Shown one piece after another: positions 35,413 through 44,247 of a stretch of DNA of 64,000 bases. A model generated the notes under the pieces. It was not told the origin of the DNA, did not search any database, and saw only the letters and a list, made by a program, of their open reading frames with translations. Both the position numbers and the translations under genes were made by a program. The stretch covers positions 248,001 through 312,000 of the forward strand of contig NZ_JBFEFG010000268.1 of the NCBI RefSeq assembly GCF_040718835.1, in the 5' to 3' direction. This DNA comes from Bremerella sp. JC817 (lineage in GTDB: Bacteria > Planctomycetota > Planctomycetia > Pirellulales > Pirellulaceae). How positions within the stretch are numbered: the first letter of the stretch is position 1; each line of letters begins with the position of its first letter.

Positions 35413-36642
35413 ATGGCACTGGAATCGGAAGTTCAACCCATTTTGTCCTGGCTGCAAAATCAGCAGCCAGCCATGGAGTCGAAACTGGTCACATGGGCTG
35501 CTATCAATTCTGGCACCCATAACCTGAACGGGCTATCTCAGATAATCGAAGTCGTTCTTGAAGAATTAGCCGAAATTTGTGAAGAGGTTCATACCCAGAA
35601 CGTTTCGCCCCGGACCATGGTCGATGCCCATGGCGACCTGCAAGAACAGCTTCTTGCGCCAGGGTTGATCGGCATCTGCCGCGCAACTTCGCCACACCAG
35701 GCGATCCTTGCGATTCATCTGGATACCGTCTATCCGGCCGATTCGTTTTTTCAAAGGGTCACTGTGGAAGCTGACCAGATACACGGCCCAGGCGTTGCCG
35801 ACGCCAAGGGAGGTGTCATCGTTTTGCTAACCGCGTTGAGAGCGTTCGAGCGGTATGTGGCTACCAGCGGCAACAACCATTTGGGCTGGCGCGTGGTGCT
35901 GAACTGTGACGAGGAAATCGGCTCGCCAGGATCGGCGGAGCTGTTCCGGCAGTATGCAGTCGGCGCTGATTTTGGATTGTTGTTCGAACCTTCGCTGCCC
36001 AATGGACATCTGGTTGGAGTACGTAAAGGTTCCGGCAATTTCGAGATCGTCGTGCGTGGTCAGTCTGCCCACGCAGGCCGCGAGTTCTCGAAAGGCCGCA
36101 ACGCGATTATTGCCGCAGCCAGGCTGGCACAAACGCTGCACGACCTTAACGGACATTGGCCTGAAACGACGATCAATGTGGCGAAGATCGACGGAGGTGG
36201 CCCCAGCAACGTCGTCCCAGACACGGCGGTTGTTCGCTTCAACATTCGTTACCCGACGGTGGAAGTGGAACGGCAATTTGCCGAGGAGCTCGACCGGCTG
36301 ATCCGCTCCCCAGACGAGGGAATCACGCTGGCATTGCATGGCGGGTTCTTCGCCCCACCCAAACCAATGACAACGGAGCAGGAAGAATTCTTGCGGACTG
36401 TTCAAGCTTGTGGCAAGACACTTGGCTTGAACTTGGCCTGGGAGTCGACCGGAGGGGTCTGCGATGGCAACCGTCTGGCGGCCCTGGGTGTGCCCAATGT
36501 CGATACGATGGGGGTTCGGGGTGGCAACATTCATTCACCCCAAGAGTACATGCTGCGAGACAGTCTGGTCGAGCGTTCGCAGCTTACGTTTTTGACGCTG
36601 GTCACCATGGCTGAAAGGTTTCGACAAGCCGATCTGCAGTAG
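35413..36642 (+). CDS. M20 family metallohydrolase, possible AstE substitute
   Basis: A 409-residue co-catalytic zinc hydrolase of the M20 (glutamate carboxypeptidase/ArgE/DapE) family. The motifs AIHLDTVYP, GPGVADAKGG and NCDEEIGSPG give the metal ligands and the catalytic Glu, and the dimerisation part contains GQSAHAGREF. There is no signal peptide, so it acts in the cytoplasm. It starts the operon that continues with astC, astA, astD and astB but has no astE. Desuccinylation of N-succinylglutamate would be the missing step and suits an M20 amidohydrolase. That role is inferred. Confidence 0.9.
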   Translation: MALESEVQPILSWLQNQQPAMESKLVTWAAINSGTHNLNGLSQIIEVVLEELAEICEEVHTQNVSPRTMVDAHGDLQEQLLAPGLIGICRATSPHQAILAIHLDTVYPADSFFQRVTVEADQIHGPGVADAKGGVIVLLTALRAFERYVATSGNNHLGWRVVLNCDEEIGSPGSAELFRQYAVGADFGLLFEPSLPNGHLVGVRKGSGNFEIVVRGQSAHAGREFSKGRNAIIAAARLAQTLHDLNGHWPETTINVAKIDGGGPSNVVPDTAVVRFNIRYPTVEVERQFAEELDRLIRSPDEGITLALHGGFFAPPKPMTTEQEEFLRTVQACGKTLGLNLAWESTGGVCDGNRLAALGVPNVDTMGVRGGNIHSPQEYMLRDSLVERSQLTFLTLVTMAERFRQADLQ

Positions 36643-36690
36643 GCGGCGTAGAATAGAAGTAGACCCTCATCATGCACGAAGGAGGCCCCG

Positions 36691-38097
36691 ATGGATTCTC
36701 AACCGTTGATAGCGCAAAGGCTTCTCTCGGATCCCCGTGTCGCGGAAGCAACCCGATTGCTGCAAGCCGCGCTCGAAGAGCATTCGGCGGAACTCGCTCC
36801 GCGCGGGCCGCTGCCGGAACTCGCCGACTCGTTTCAAAAGTCGCTGGATGAATTCGCAGCGCTCCGCGGCAATGGGCTATTCTTTCCCTATCTCGCAACG
36901 GGAGCAGGGCGGGGTGCCTTAGTTGAGCTGACCGATGGGAGCGTGAAGTACGACATGATTACCGGGATCGGTGTGCATGCGATGGGGCATGCCCATCCCC
37001 AATTGATGGCGCAGCTCGTCCCGGCGATGCTCGCCGATACCGTGATGCAGGGCAACTTGCAGCAGAATGAAGAGTCGCTGCAGTTGACACGCGACCTGGT
37101 CACGCTTGCCAATCGTCAGGGTGCGTCCCTCGATCACTGCTTCTTATCGAGCAGCGGTGCCATGGCGAACGAGAATGCGTTCAAGGTGTTATTTCAGCAC
37201 CGAACGGGTTCGACACGAATCTTGGCGTTTGATAACGCGTTCGCCGGACGTTCTCATCTTCTCGGTCAGGTCACCGACCGACCGAAAAACCGCGTCGGAC
37301 AGCCTGACACGGTGTCCGTTGACTATGTGCCGTTCTTCGACGCAGCCCATCCGGAACATAGCACCAAGGCAACGCTGAAGCGGGTCGAGACTTATCTGCA
37401 GCGCTATCCGGATGCTCACTGTGGTTTCATTATGGAACTCGTGCAGGGAGAAGGGGGATACTACAGCGCGCCGCGTGAATACTTTGTCGCACTGTGCGAT
37501 CTGCTGAAGGCTCACGGCGTGCCGATCTTCTTTGACGAGATTCAAACGTTTGGGCGAACTTACGCTCCGTTTGCTTTCCAGATGCTACAGCTCGATGCCT
37601 ATGCCGACGTGGTGACCATTGGCAAAATGTCGCAGATCTGCGCGACGCTGTTTCGCGCGGAGCTGAACCCGAAACCCGGTTTGTTAAGCCAGACATTCAC
37701 ATCGTCAACAACGGCAATCGCGGCTGGCCGCTGGGTGGTTCAGCAACTGGCCAACGGAAACTTCTATGGCGACGAAGGACGAATCGCGGAGATTCATGGC
37801 CGATTCGTTGCTCGCTTCGAAGGGATCGAACAGAAGGCTCCCGGCAAACTGTCCGGCCCCTTCGGGATCGGGGGGATGATCGCGTTCACGCCGATGGACG
37901 GATCCGCCGAAGCTGCCAAGCGTGTCTTGCACGCACTGTATGAGGCTGGCGTGATCGCCTTCGTTGCGGGGGCGGGCCCGTCGCGCATCCGATTCCTGCC
38001 ACCGTTTCTGTCGTTAACCAACGCAGAGATCGATGCGGTTTGTGACATTGTGGAAGAAGTGATGGTTTCGCTACCTTTGGAAAGCGAAACAAGCTAA
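36691..38097 (+). CDS. astC: class III aminotransferase of the AST pathway
   Basis: A 468-residue PLP-dependent enzyme expected to convert N-succinylornithine and 2-oxoglutarate to succinylglutamate semialdehyde and glutamate. The PLP-pocket Asp (D282 in FFDEIQTFG) and the Schiff-base Lys (K312 in IGKMSQ) are visible. It is longer than E. coli AstC and is not a close sequence match to the usual ArgD/AstC type (it also resembles lysine 6-/ornithine-type class III enzymes), so the AST role rests mainly on position between the M20 hydrolase and astA. AGGAGG precedes the start. Confidence 0.75.
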   Translation: MDSQPLIAQRLLSDPRVAEATRLLQAALEEHSAELAPRGPLPELADSFQKSLDEFAALRGNGLFFPYLATGAGRGALVELTDGSVKYDMITGIGVHAMGHAHPQLMAQLVPAMLADTVMQGNLQQNEESLQLTRDLVTLANRQGASLDHCFLSSSGAMANENAFKVLFQHRTGSTRILAFDNAFAGRSHLLGQVTDRPKNRVGQPDTVSVDYVPFFDAAHPEHSTKATLKRVETYLQRYPDAHCGFIMELVQGEGGYYSAPREYFVALCDLLKAHGVPIFFDEIQTFGRTYAPFAFQMLQLDAYADVVTIGKMSQICATLFRAELNPKPGLLSQTFTSSTTAIAAGRWVVQQLANGNFYGDEGRIAEIHGRFVARFEGIEQKAPGKLSGPFGIGGMIAFTPMDGSAEAAKRVLHALYEAGVIAFVAGAGPSRIRFLPPFLSLTNAEIDAVCDIVEEVMVSLPLESETS

Positions 38098-38123
38098 CGG
38101 CCTGCGTTTGTGATGGAGGAACC

Positions 38124-39158
38124 ATGCTCATTCGACCGGTTGAAGAACGCGATGTCGACCAGCTATACGAGCTGGCACAGCATACGTTGTATGGCCTGAC
38201 GACCCTGCCGAAGGATCGTGCGTTGCTCGCCAAACGGGTCCGCCAAAGCAGCAAAGCCTTCGCCGACTTAAATGACGCCGACCCGCAAGGACAGCTCTAT
38301 CTGTTCGTCATGGAAGATGTCTCGCTGGCGAAAGTAGTTGGGACCTGTGGTATCGTCTCGAAGGTGGGCGGATTCAAACCGTTCTACGCGTTTCGTCTGG
38401 CGACCGAGATTCAAGAGTCAAAAACACTTGGCAGCCGTCATGAACATCGCGTGCTGCATCTGCTCAAGAATCACGACGGTCCAACGGAAATTGGCAGCTT
38501 GTTTCTGCATCCTGAGTTTCGGGGTGGTGGTAATGGACGAGTCTTATCATTGTCGCGATTCCTCTTTCTGGCCCAGTATCCGAAATTGTTCGAGCATGAA
38601 GTCATCGCCGAGATGCGTGGCGTCGTTGATCAAGAGGGGAACAGTCCCTTCTGGGAAGCTCTTGGCGCCCATTTCTTTGGTATCGATTTTCCGAATGCCG
38701 ACATGCTCAGCTTGATCAACAAAGATTTCATCGAGGAACTGATTCCACGCCATCCGGTCTATCTCGACTTGTTGTCCCCGGAAGCCCAGGCCGCCGTTGC
38801 CGAAGTGCATACCAACACAGTGCCTGCACGGCGTCTGCTGGAAAGCGAAGGGTTTCATTACGAAGATCAGGTCGACATCTTCGAGGCAGGGCCGGTACTG
38901 CACTGCGTCCGCGATCAAATCCGCATCGTGCGGGAAAGCAAAGTGTTGCCGGTGACCGCCATCGAGAATTCACCACCCAGTGGTATCCCGATGCTGGTGG
39001 CAACGACGACTGTACCGTTTCAGGTCAGTGGCGGACTGGTTGCCGAACTGGACGAAGGAATTTGCATTGTCAAATCGATCGCCAAAGACTTGAACATCGA
39101 AGTTGGTGCCCAAGTTCGGTTTGCACCTTTGAAGTCTGCATCGACGGCACCAACGTAG
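38124..39158 (+). CDS. astA: arginine N-succinyltransferase
   Basis: AstA starts the AST pathway, moving succinate from succinyl-CoA to the alpha-amino group of arginine. The 344-residue protein has the AstA pattern: an N-terminal MLIRPVEERD, SLFLHPEFRGGGNGRVLSLSRFLF, EMRGVVDQEGNSPFW and IPRHPVYLDLL. Its length matches the family. It is a single-subunit form. It lies 26 nt after astC and 13 nt before astD. Confidence 0.96.
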   Translation: MLIRPVEERDVDQLYELAQHTLYGLTTLPKDRALLAKRVRQSSKAFADLNDADPQGQLYLFVMEDVSLAKVVGTCGIVSKVGGFKPFYAFRLATEIQESKTLGSRHEHRVLHLLKNHDGPTEIGSLFLHPEFRGGGNGRVLSLSRFLFLAQYPKLFEHEVIAEMRGVVDQEGNSPFWEALGAHFFGIDFPNADMLSLINKDFIEELIPRHPVYLDLLSPEAQAAVAEVHTNTVPARRLLESEGFHYEDQVDIFEAGPVLHCVRDQIRIVRESKVLPVTAIENSPPSGIPMLVATTTVPFQVSGGLVAELDEGICIVKSIAKDLNIEVGAQVRFAPLKSASTAPT

Positions 39159-39171
39159 GAGGAACGGTTCC

Positions 39172-40584
39172 ATGTTGTACATCAACGGACAGTGGATCGA
39201 CGGCACCGGCCCTAAGCTCAAAAGCTTCAATCCAGCAACCGGCGCCAACCTGTGGGAAGCGGCAACGGCAAGCGAAGAAGATGTTAGGGCCGCTTTTGAA
39301 TCGGCAACCAACGCTTCCCAAGCATGGGCCGCACTTGCTGTCGAACAGCGCGCAGAATATCTCCGTCGATTCGCCAAGCTGGTGACCGAACAAAGCGAAA
39401 CGTTAGCCAGAGTCATCTCGGACGAAGTCGGTAAACCTCGCTGGGATGCATTGACCGAAGCCAAAGCGGTTGCTGCGAAGTGCGAACTGACGATCGACGC
39501 CTTAGCCCACCGCCGCGACCAGTCCGATGTTTCCACGGCTGCGCTCCGTGGCAAAGTCGCCTATCGACCATTGGGAGTCGTTTCGGTCTTCGGCCCTTTC
39601 AACTTCCCCGCTCATATCGCAAACGGACAGATCATGCCTGCACTACTCGCAGGCAACACCGTTGTCTTCAAACCGAGCGAATTGACACCGCTGGTTGCTG
39701 AGGAAACCGTTAAGCTGTGGGAGTCTGCCGGGCTGCCGCCAGGCGTGCTGAATCTTGTCCAAGGAGGCGTCTCGACCGGTCAAGCGATCTTGCGACGGCC
39801 AGAGCTTCGCGGATTGTTCTTCACGGGAAGTCGCCCGACCGGCGGCAAGCTGCGCGAGGCCTTGGCCCAACGGTTGGAAGTCCTGCTCGCCTTGGAACTC
39901 GGCGGCAATAATCCGTTGGTCGTTCATCAACCAAGCAACGTCGATCTGGCAATTGAACAGGTAATCAAGTCGGCGTATCTTACTTCGGGCCAACGCTGTA
40001 CCTGTGTGCGGCGACTCATCGTAACCGGCGCGAGCAATACGTTTTTGGAACGGCTTGTTCAGGAAACACGCAAGGTCGTCGTCGGTCGACCGTCCGACGA
40101 TCCCGAGCCGTTCATGGGGCCGCTGATTCATGCCGAAGCGGTCGATCATCTTCTGGAAGAACAATCGCGATTGGTTGCGGCCGGAGCAATATCGCTGCTC
40201 TCCGCCGAACAGCTCTCCTTGGGACGTGCTTATGTCAGTCCTGGAATCATCGACGTGACAAACTGCTCGCAACGAACCGACGACGAGATCTTCGGTCCGC
40301 TCTTGCAGGTCATTCGCGTGGCTGATCTGGAAGAGGCAATCGCCGAAGCGAACGATACGCGGTTTGGCCTGGCGGCTGGGATCTTGTGCGACGATCGGGC
40401 CGACTTCGATCAGTTTCGACAGCAGGTTCAAGCGGGACTCATCAACTGGAACCTGCCAACCACCGGCGCCAGCGGCCGAATGCCATTTGGTGGGATCGGT
40501 CAAAGTGGCAATTATCGGCCTGCCGGATTTCATGCCATTGATTTCTGCCAGGTTGCCATCGCGGAAACGGAATCCATCTCGTGA
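39172..40584 (+). CDS. astD: N-succinylglutamate 5-semialdehyde dehydrogenase
   Basis: A 470-residue aldehyde dehydrogenase that oxidises succinylglutamate semialdehyde with NAD+. The catalytic Cys is C276 in GQRCTCV and the general base Glu is in LELGGNNP. The length and GFGPFNFP-type segments (here FGPFNFPAH) match AstD. It is the third AST enzyme of the operon and stops 14 nt before astB. Confidence 0.95.
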   Translation: MLYINGQWIDGTGPKLKSFNPATGANLWEAATASEEDVRAAFESATNASQAWAALAVEQRAEYLRRFAKLVTEQSETLARVISDEVGKPRWDALTEAKAVAAKCELTIDALAHRRDQSDVSTAALRGKVAYRPLGVVSVFGPFNFPAHIANGQIMPALLAGNTVVFKPSELTPLVAEETVKLWESAGLPPGVLNLVQGGVSTGQAILRRPELRGLFFTGSRPTGGKLREALAQRLEVLLALELGGNNPLVVHQPSNVDLAIEQVIKSAYLTSGQRCTCVRRLIVTGASNTFLERLVQETRKVVVGRPSDDPEPFMGPLIHAEAVDHLLEEQSRLVAAGAISLLSAEQLSLGRAYVSPGIIDVTNCSQRTDDEIFGPLLQVIRVADLEEAIAEANDTRFGLAAGILCDDRADFDQFRQQVQAGLINWNLPTTGASGRMPFGGIGQSGNYRPAGFHAIDFCQVAIAETESIS

Positions 40585-40598
40585 AAGAGGAACGCACA

Positions 40599-41897
40599 AT
40601 GACCGCGCAGGAAGCCAACTTCGACGGATTGATCGGCCCTACGCATCACTACGGCGGGCTCTCACCCGGTAATGTTGCCTCGCAGCAGCATCGCCATCAG
40701 GTCAGTTCACCCCGAAGGGCAGCGCTGCAAGGCCTGGCAAAAATGAAACGAGCAGCCGACATGGGAACGCCGCAAGCGTTTCTGCCTCCGCAGCCTCGGC
40801 CTGACTGGCGGTTTTTGGCCGAGCAAGGCTTTGAAGGGGACCACGCCCAGGTACTGGCTGATGTGAAAGCCAAGAGGCCAGAGCTCCTCAGCGTTGCGTT
40901 CAGCGCCTCCTCGATGTGGACTGCCAACGCGGCGACCGTTTCACCGAGCGCCGATACGAGCGACGGTCGCGTTCATTTCACGCCAGCCAATTTGCAGTCG
41001 ATGCCTCATCGCCGGATTGAAGCGAATCAGACCAGTCACATTTTGCGAACCATCTTTCATGATGCTCGCTACTTCGTCGTTCACGATCCTGTGGATGCGG
41101 ATTGGAGCGACGAAGGAGCAGCCAATCACACGCGGCTTTGTCGCCGCTATGGCGAACCGGGCGTCGAGCTGTTTGTTTACGGCCGCGAAGCAGATCAGTC
41201 CGCGCCGACAGAGAAGTTCGTCGCCCGCCAGACAAAAGAAGCGTGCGAGGCAATCGCCAGACAGCATGGACTGGATCCTGCCCGCGTCGTCTTTGCCCAG
41301 CAGTCTCCCGAGGCGATCGATTCAGGCGTCTTCCATAACGACGTGATCGCGGTCGGCAACATGGCCTTACACCTCGTTCACGAAAAAGCATACGTCGATC
41401 AGGAACGGGTCCTTGCGGAACTCGCCGACAAGTTCGGCCCCGGCCTGCAAACGATAGTGATCAGCGACTACGAATTGAAACTGAAAGAGGCGGTGAGCAC
41501 CTATTTCTTTAACAGCCAACTGCTCACGTCACTGACTGGAACGATGACGGTCTTTGCCCCAGTCGAGTGTGGCGAGGTGCAGGCATCGAATCGGCTTTTG
41601 TCTGTTCTCATGAAGGGAGAGAACCCGATTGTCGACTGCCAATTCGTCGACCTTCGCGAGAGTATGCAAAATGGCGGAGGTCCTGCCTGCCTACGATTGC
41701 GGGTCGTCCTCACGGAAGAGGAACGCGCCGCGATCCCGAAAACGGTGTGGCTGACGGACGCTCGATATCGCCAGTTGAAAGAATGGATTCAGCGACATTA
41801 TCGCGATCGACTGCATGTCGATGATCTGGCCGATTCCAAGTTGGCCGAAGAAGTCGATGCCGCAATGGAAGAGTTAACCGGACTGCTCGGCTTTTAG
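40599..41897 (+). CDS. astB: N-succinylarginine dihydrolase
   Basis: AstB hydrolyses N-succinylarginine to N-succinylornithine, CO2 and two ammonia. The 432-residue protein has FDGLIGPTHHYGGLS at the N-terminus, a FHNDVIAVGN segment in the middle and the catalytic Cys at C364 in PACLRLRV, close to the residue 365 of the E. coli enzyme. ATG 40599 follows AGAGGA at good spacing; the upstream GTG at 40581 overlaps astD. The stop overlaps the kptA stop on the other strand by 3-4 nt. Confidence 0.96.
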   Translation: MTAQEANFDGLIGPTHHYGGLSPGNVASQQHRHQVSSPRRAALQGLAKMKRAADMGTPQAFLPPQPRPDWRFLAEQGFEGDHAQVLADVKAKRPELLSVAFSASSMWTANAATVSPSADTSDGRVHFTPANLQSMPHRRIEANQTSHILRTIFHDARYFVVHDPVDADWSDEGAANHTRLCRRYGEPGVELFVYGREADQSAPTEKFVARQTKEACEAIARQHGLDPARVVFAQQSPEAIDSGVFHNDVIAVGNMALHLVHEKAYVDQERVLAELADKFGPGLQTIVISDYELKLKEAVSTYFFNSQLLTSLTGTMTVFAPVECGEVQASNRLLSVLMKGENPIVDCQFVDLRESMQNGGGPACLRLRVVLTEEERAAIPKTVWLTDARYRQLKEWIQRHYRDRLHVDDLADSKLAEEVDAAMEELTGLLGF

Positions 41898-42454
41898 GAA
41901 GTTGTTTCCAACACCTTCAAGAAGCCAGGCGGAACGTGATCGGTCAACCAGACGTCGTTCCCGGTTACAAAGAACTGATGCCCGGCGGCATGCATCTCGC
42001 CGGAAGCGATCGCCAGCAACACAGGTTTTCCGTGACGCTGAGCAACTTCCAACATCGTTTGCTGGTTTACCGACATGTGGACATGATGTCGTTTTCCTTT
42101 GATCAATCCTTGTTGTCGGATCGAATCGAGAAAGCGTGTTGCGGTCCCGTGGTAAAGGATCGACGGCGGTTCGGCCGCTTCGTATTGCAAATCAACTTCG
42201 GCCGAATGGCCTTGCCTCGCGCGGATGAGCAGACCGTCGTCTGAGATCTCAAACCGCTGCTTGTCGTTGTCTTGCACGACCTCCAATAGCAGCGATTCCG
42301 ATACGGACTTTCCCTCTCGCTGGAATGCCTCCAACAGATCGGCAATCGCGACCCATCCGCCAGGAGCTAACGTGAGCCCAGCCATGTCAGGCCGATGCCG
42401 CAAGACGTAGCTCATCGTCTTGCTGATCTTTTTTAGTTTCTCTTTGCTTGTCAT
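41894..42454 (-). CDS. kptA: RNA 2'-phosphotransferase (KptA/Tpt1 family)
   Basis: KptA/Tpt1 uses NAD+ to remove a 2'-phosphate from RNA, giving ADP-ribose 1'',2''-cyclic phosphate and nicotinamide. The 186-residue protein has the N-terminal SYVLRHRPD motif with R19-H20, the ILYHGT segment and the HHVHMS segment of the NAD-binding domain. Its ATG overlaps the NADAR stop (ATGA). It is the last gene of a five-gene operon for NAD salvage and ADP-ribose handling, which supplies NAD+ and removes its products. In bacteria its physiological RNA is not known. Confidence 0.93.
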   Translation of the reverse strand: MTSKEKLKKISKTMSYVLRHRPDMAGLTLAPGGWVAIADLLEAFQREGKSVSESLLLEVVQDNDKQRFEISDDGLLIRARQGHSAEVDLQYEAAEPPSILYHGTATRFLDSIRQQGLIKGKRHHVHMSVNQQTMLEVAQRHGKPVLLAIASGEMHAAGHQFFVTGNDVWLTDHVPPGFLKVLETTS

Positions 42455-42903
42455 TGTATTCGTACTTTGGATTGTTGTAGTTCGGCTCGGATCTCCATCA
42501 GGATCTTACCGAGCCAGTTCTGGCCGCTGCCATCTTTTCCGGCACCCCAGAAATAGTCACGTCCAGCGGCTTCGATGATTGGTTCGTCGCCTGTTTCCAG
42601 CAGAAGATCACGCAGCTTGGCATGTTCGGCAAACTTAGCCTGAACCGCTTTCCGCATGACATCGATCTTCACGCTTTCCCAGTCATCGCGAATTTTGACC
42701 TTCCGGCTTCTGCCAAGCCGGGCCGCAATCATCGGGCTCTTTGTGGTGCGGATCTTTTCGCAGTACTCTTCATCCTCGAACTTCATCGCCTGGAAGTAAT
42801 GCTCGCTGGTTGGGTACCACACACCATCGACGTGAAACCCAAACGCCGCAAAGTTCGAGAACTCTCCGTACGCTGATTTCGTTGAGTAAAATTCAATGGG
42901 CAT
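42451..42903 (-). CDS. NADAR domain ADP-ribose N-glycosidase-type protein
   Basis: A 150-residue NADAR (YbiA/DUF1768) protein. Family motifs are EFSNFAAFGF at the N-terminus, YPTSEHYFQAMKF (E34, H35) and WGAGKDGSGQNWLGK near the C-terminus. NADAR proteins remove ADP-ribose from guanine adducts in DNA or RNA and act as DarT-type antitoxins in some bacteria, and YbiA acts on riboflavin intermediates. The operon position between nicotinamidase and KptA supports an ADP-ribose role here. The exact substrate is not decided by sequence. Confidence 0.9.
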   Translation of the reverse strand: MPIEFYSTKSAYGEFSNFAAFGFHVDGVWYPTSEHYFQAMKFEDEEYCEKIRTTKSPMIAARLGRSRKVKIRDDWESVKIDVMRKAVQAKFAEHAKLRDLLLETGDEPIIEAAGRDYFWGAGKDGSGQNWLGKILMEIRAELQQSKVRIQ

Positions 42904-42915
42904 TCTTCGGCTCCT

Positions 42916-43515
42916 TTAGCTAATCATTTCGACCCCGGCCGCCATCATCTGTTCCATCGCCATCGCACAGTCACCCAGTCCTAACTCCACGCCGCGAATC
43001 CCTTCCAGGATGACGGCCGTTTCAAACCCTAGCTGAGCGGAATCGATCGCTGTTGCCTTGACGCAATAGTCGGTGGCCAGCCCCATAATGTGAACTACGG
43101 TGACATTGTGCTCTCGCAGTAAAGCTTCGAGACCGGTGGCATGCTGGCGATCGTTGTCTAAGAATCCGCTGTAGCTATCGAATCGCGGATCGGTTCCCTT
43201 TTGAATAACATGCTGAATGCCATCCAAGTTCAGGCCCGGTGCGAATTGGGCGCCTTTCGTTCCTTGAACGCAGTGATCGGGCCAGAGTACCTGCTCGACT
43301 TCGTCCAGCATGATCCTTTGTCCTGGTTTCTTGCCAGGGTGCTGACTGGCGAACGACTGGTGATTGGCAGGATGCCAGTCTTGCGTCGCGATCACCAGTC
43401 GGTATTTCTCCATCCATTCGTTGGCAACCGGAACCACGCGATCGCCATGTTTGACCGCTAATGCTCCGCCGGGCAAAAAGTCGTTTTGAATATCGACCAG
43501 TATCAGGGCTTTCAT
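42916..43515 (-). CDS. pncA: nicotinamidase
   Basis: PncA hydrolyses nicotinamide to nicotinate and ammonia. The 199-residue protein has the catalytic triad D8 (LVDIQNDF), K106 (IQKGTD) and C151 (GLATDYCV), and the metal site D46-W-H48-P-A-N-H52. In this operon it would recover the nicotinamide released by NAD-consuming reactions such as that of KptA and hand it to PncB. Confidence 0.97.
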   Translation of the reverse strand: MKALILVDIQNDFLPGGALAVKHGDRVVPVANEWMEKYRLVIATQDWHPANHQSFASQHPGKKPGQRIMLDEVEQVLWPDHCVQGTKGAQFAPGLNLDGIQHVIQKGTDPRFDSYSGFLDNDRQHATGLEALLREHNVTVVHIMGLATDYCVKATAIDSAQLGFETAVILEGIRGVELGLGDCAMAMEQMMAAGVEMIS

Positions 43516-43539
43516 TGCCTGGGTTCCTTCAGTGAGGTG

Positions 43540-44247
43540 TTAGATTTCGAAGTGGAAGCCTTGCTCGGTCAGCCGTTCGTAGGCTTCCTGATCGAAGCGA
43601 TAGAGGCGCGCCGCTCGGTGGGCGACATCCTTTTCAATCTCGTCGGTCTCTTGCACGATCTCCATGCTAAGGACCTTCTTACGGAAGTTCCGCTTGTCGA
43701 GTTCTCGATCGAGAATCACTTCGTACAAGTGCTGGAGCTGTCGAAGGGTGAACTTTTCCGGCAGAAGTTCAAAACCGATCGGTTGATAACGAACCTTTCC
43801 GCGTAGGCGTTCATGAGCTGCAGCCAGGATTTTCGCGTGATCGAACGCCAGATCCGGCAGTTCATTCACGGAGAACCACGCCGCGTTCCGGGCATCAGTA
43901 CTTGCCTGAACATTGTGCCCCTCAAGATTGACCAGGGCATAGTAGGCCACCGTGACGACACGTTCGCGCGGATCGCGATTCAAGTCGCCATAGGTATAAA
44001 GCTGTTCGAGAAAGATTCCCTGCAAACCGGTTTCTTCCTGAAGTTCGCGCCGCGCGGCATCGTCGAGCGTTTCATCGATATGCACAAAACCGCCTGGTAG
44101 TGCCCACTGTCCCTCGAACGGTTCGAGATCACGTTGGATGAGCATTACCATCAGGTCATCGGCATCGAGCGCGAACACGACAATGTCGACCGTCAGGGCA
44201 GGGCGGGCATATTCGTACTGAAACTTGGCCGCTGGCTTACTTCGCAT
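43540..44247 (-). CDS. nrtR: NrtR-type Nudix regulator of NAD metabolism
   Basis: A 235-residue protein with a Nudix domain and a C-terminal winged helix (about residues 155-225, with [19 protein letters not shown] and NFRKKVL), which is the NrtR layout. NrtR represses NAD genes and is released by ADP-ribose. The Nudix box (residues 53-75, G-x5-E-x7-REL-x-EE-x-GL) is intact here, so it may also cleave ADP-ribose, unlike many NrtR proteins with a degenerate box. Its ATG shares bases with the pncB stop (TGATG). A palindrome upstream of pncB is the natural candidate operator. Confidence 0.92.
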   Translation of the reverse strand: MRSKPAAKFQYEYARPALTVDIVVFALDADDLMVMLIQRDLEPFEGQWALPGGFVHIDETLDDAARRELQEETGLQGIFLEQLYTYGDLNRDPRERVVTVAYYALVNLEGHNVQASTDARNAAWFSVNELPDLAFDHAKILAAAHERLRGKVRYQPIGFELLPEKFTLRQLQHLYEVILDRELDKRNFRKKVLSMEIVQETDEIEKDVAHRAARLYRFDQEAYERLTEQGFHFEI

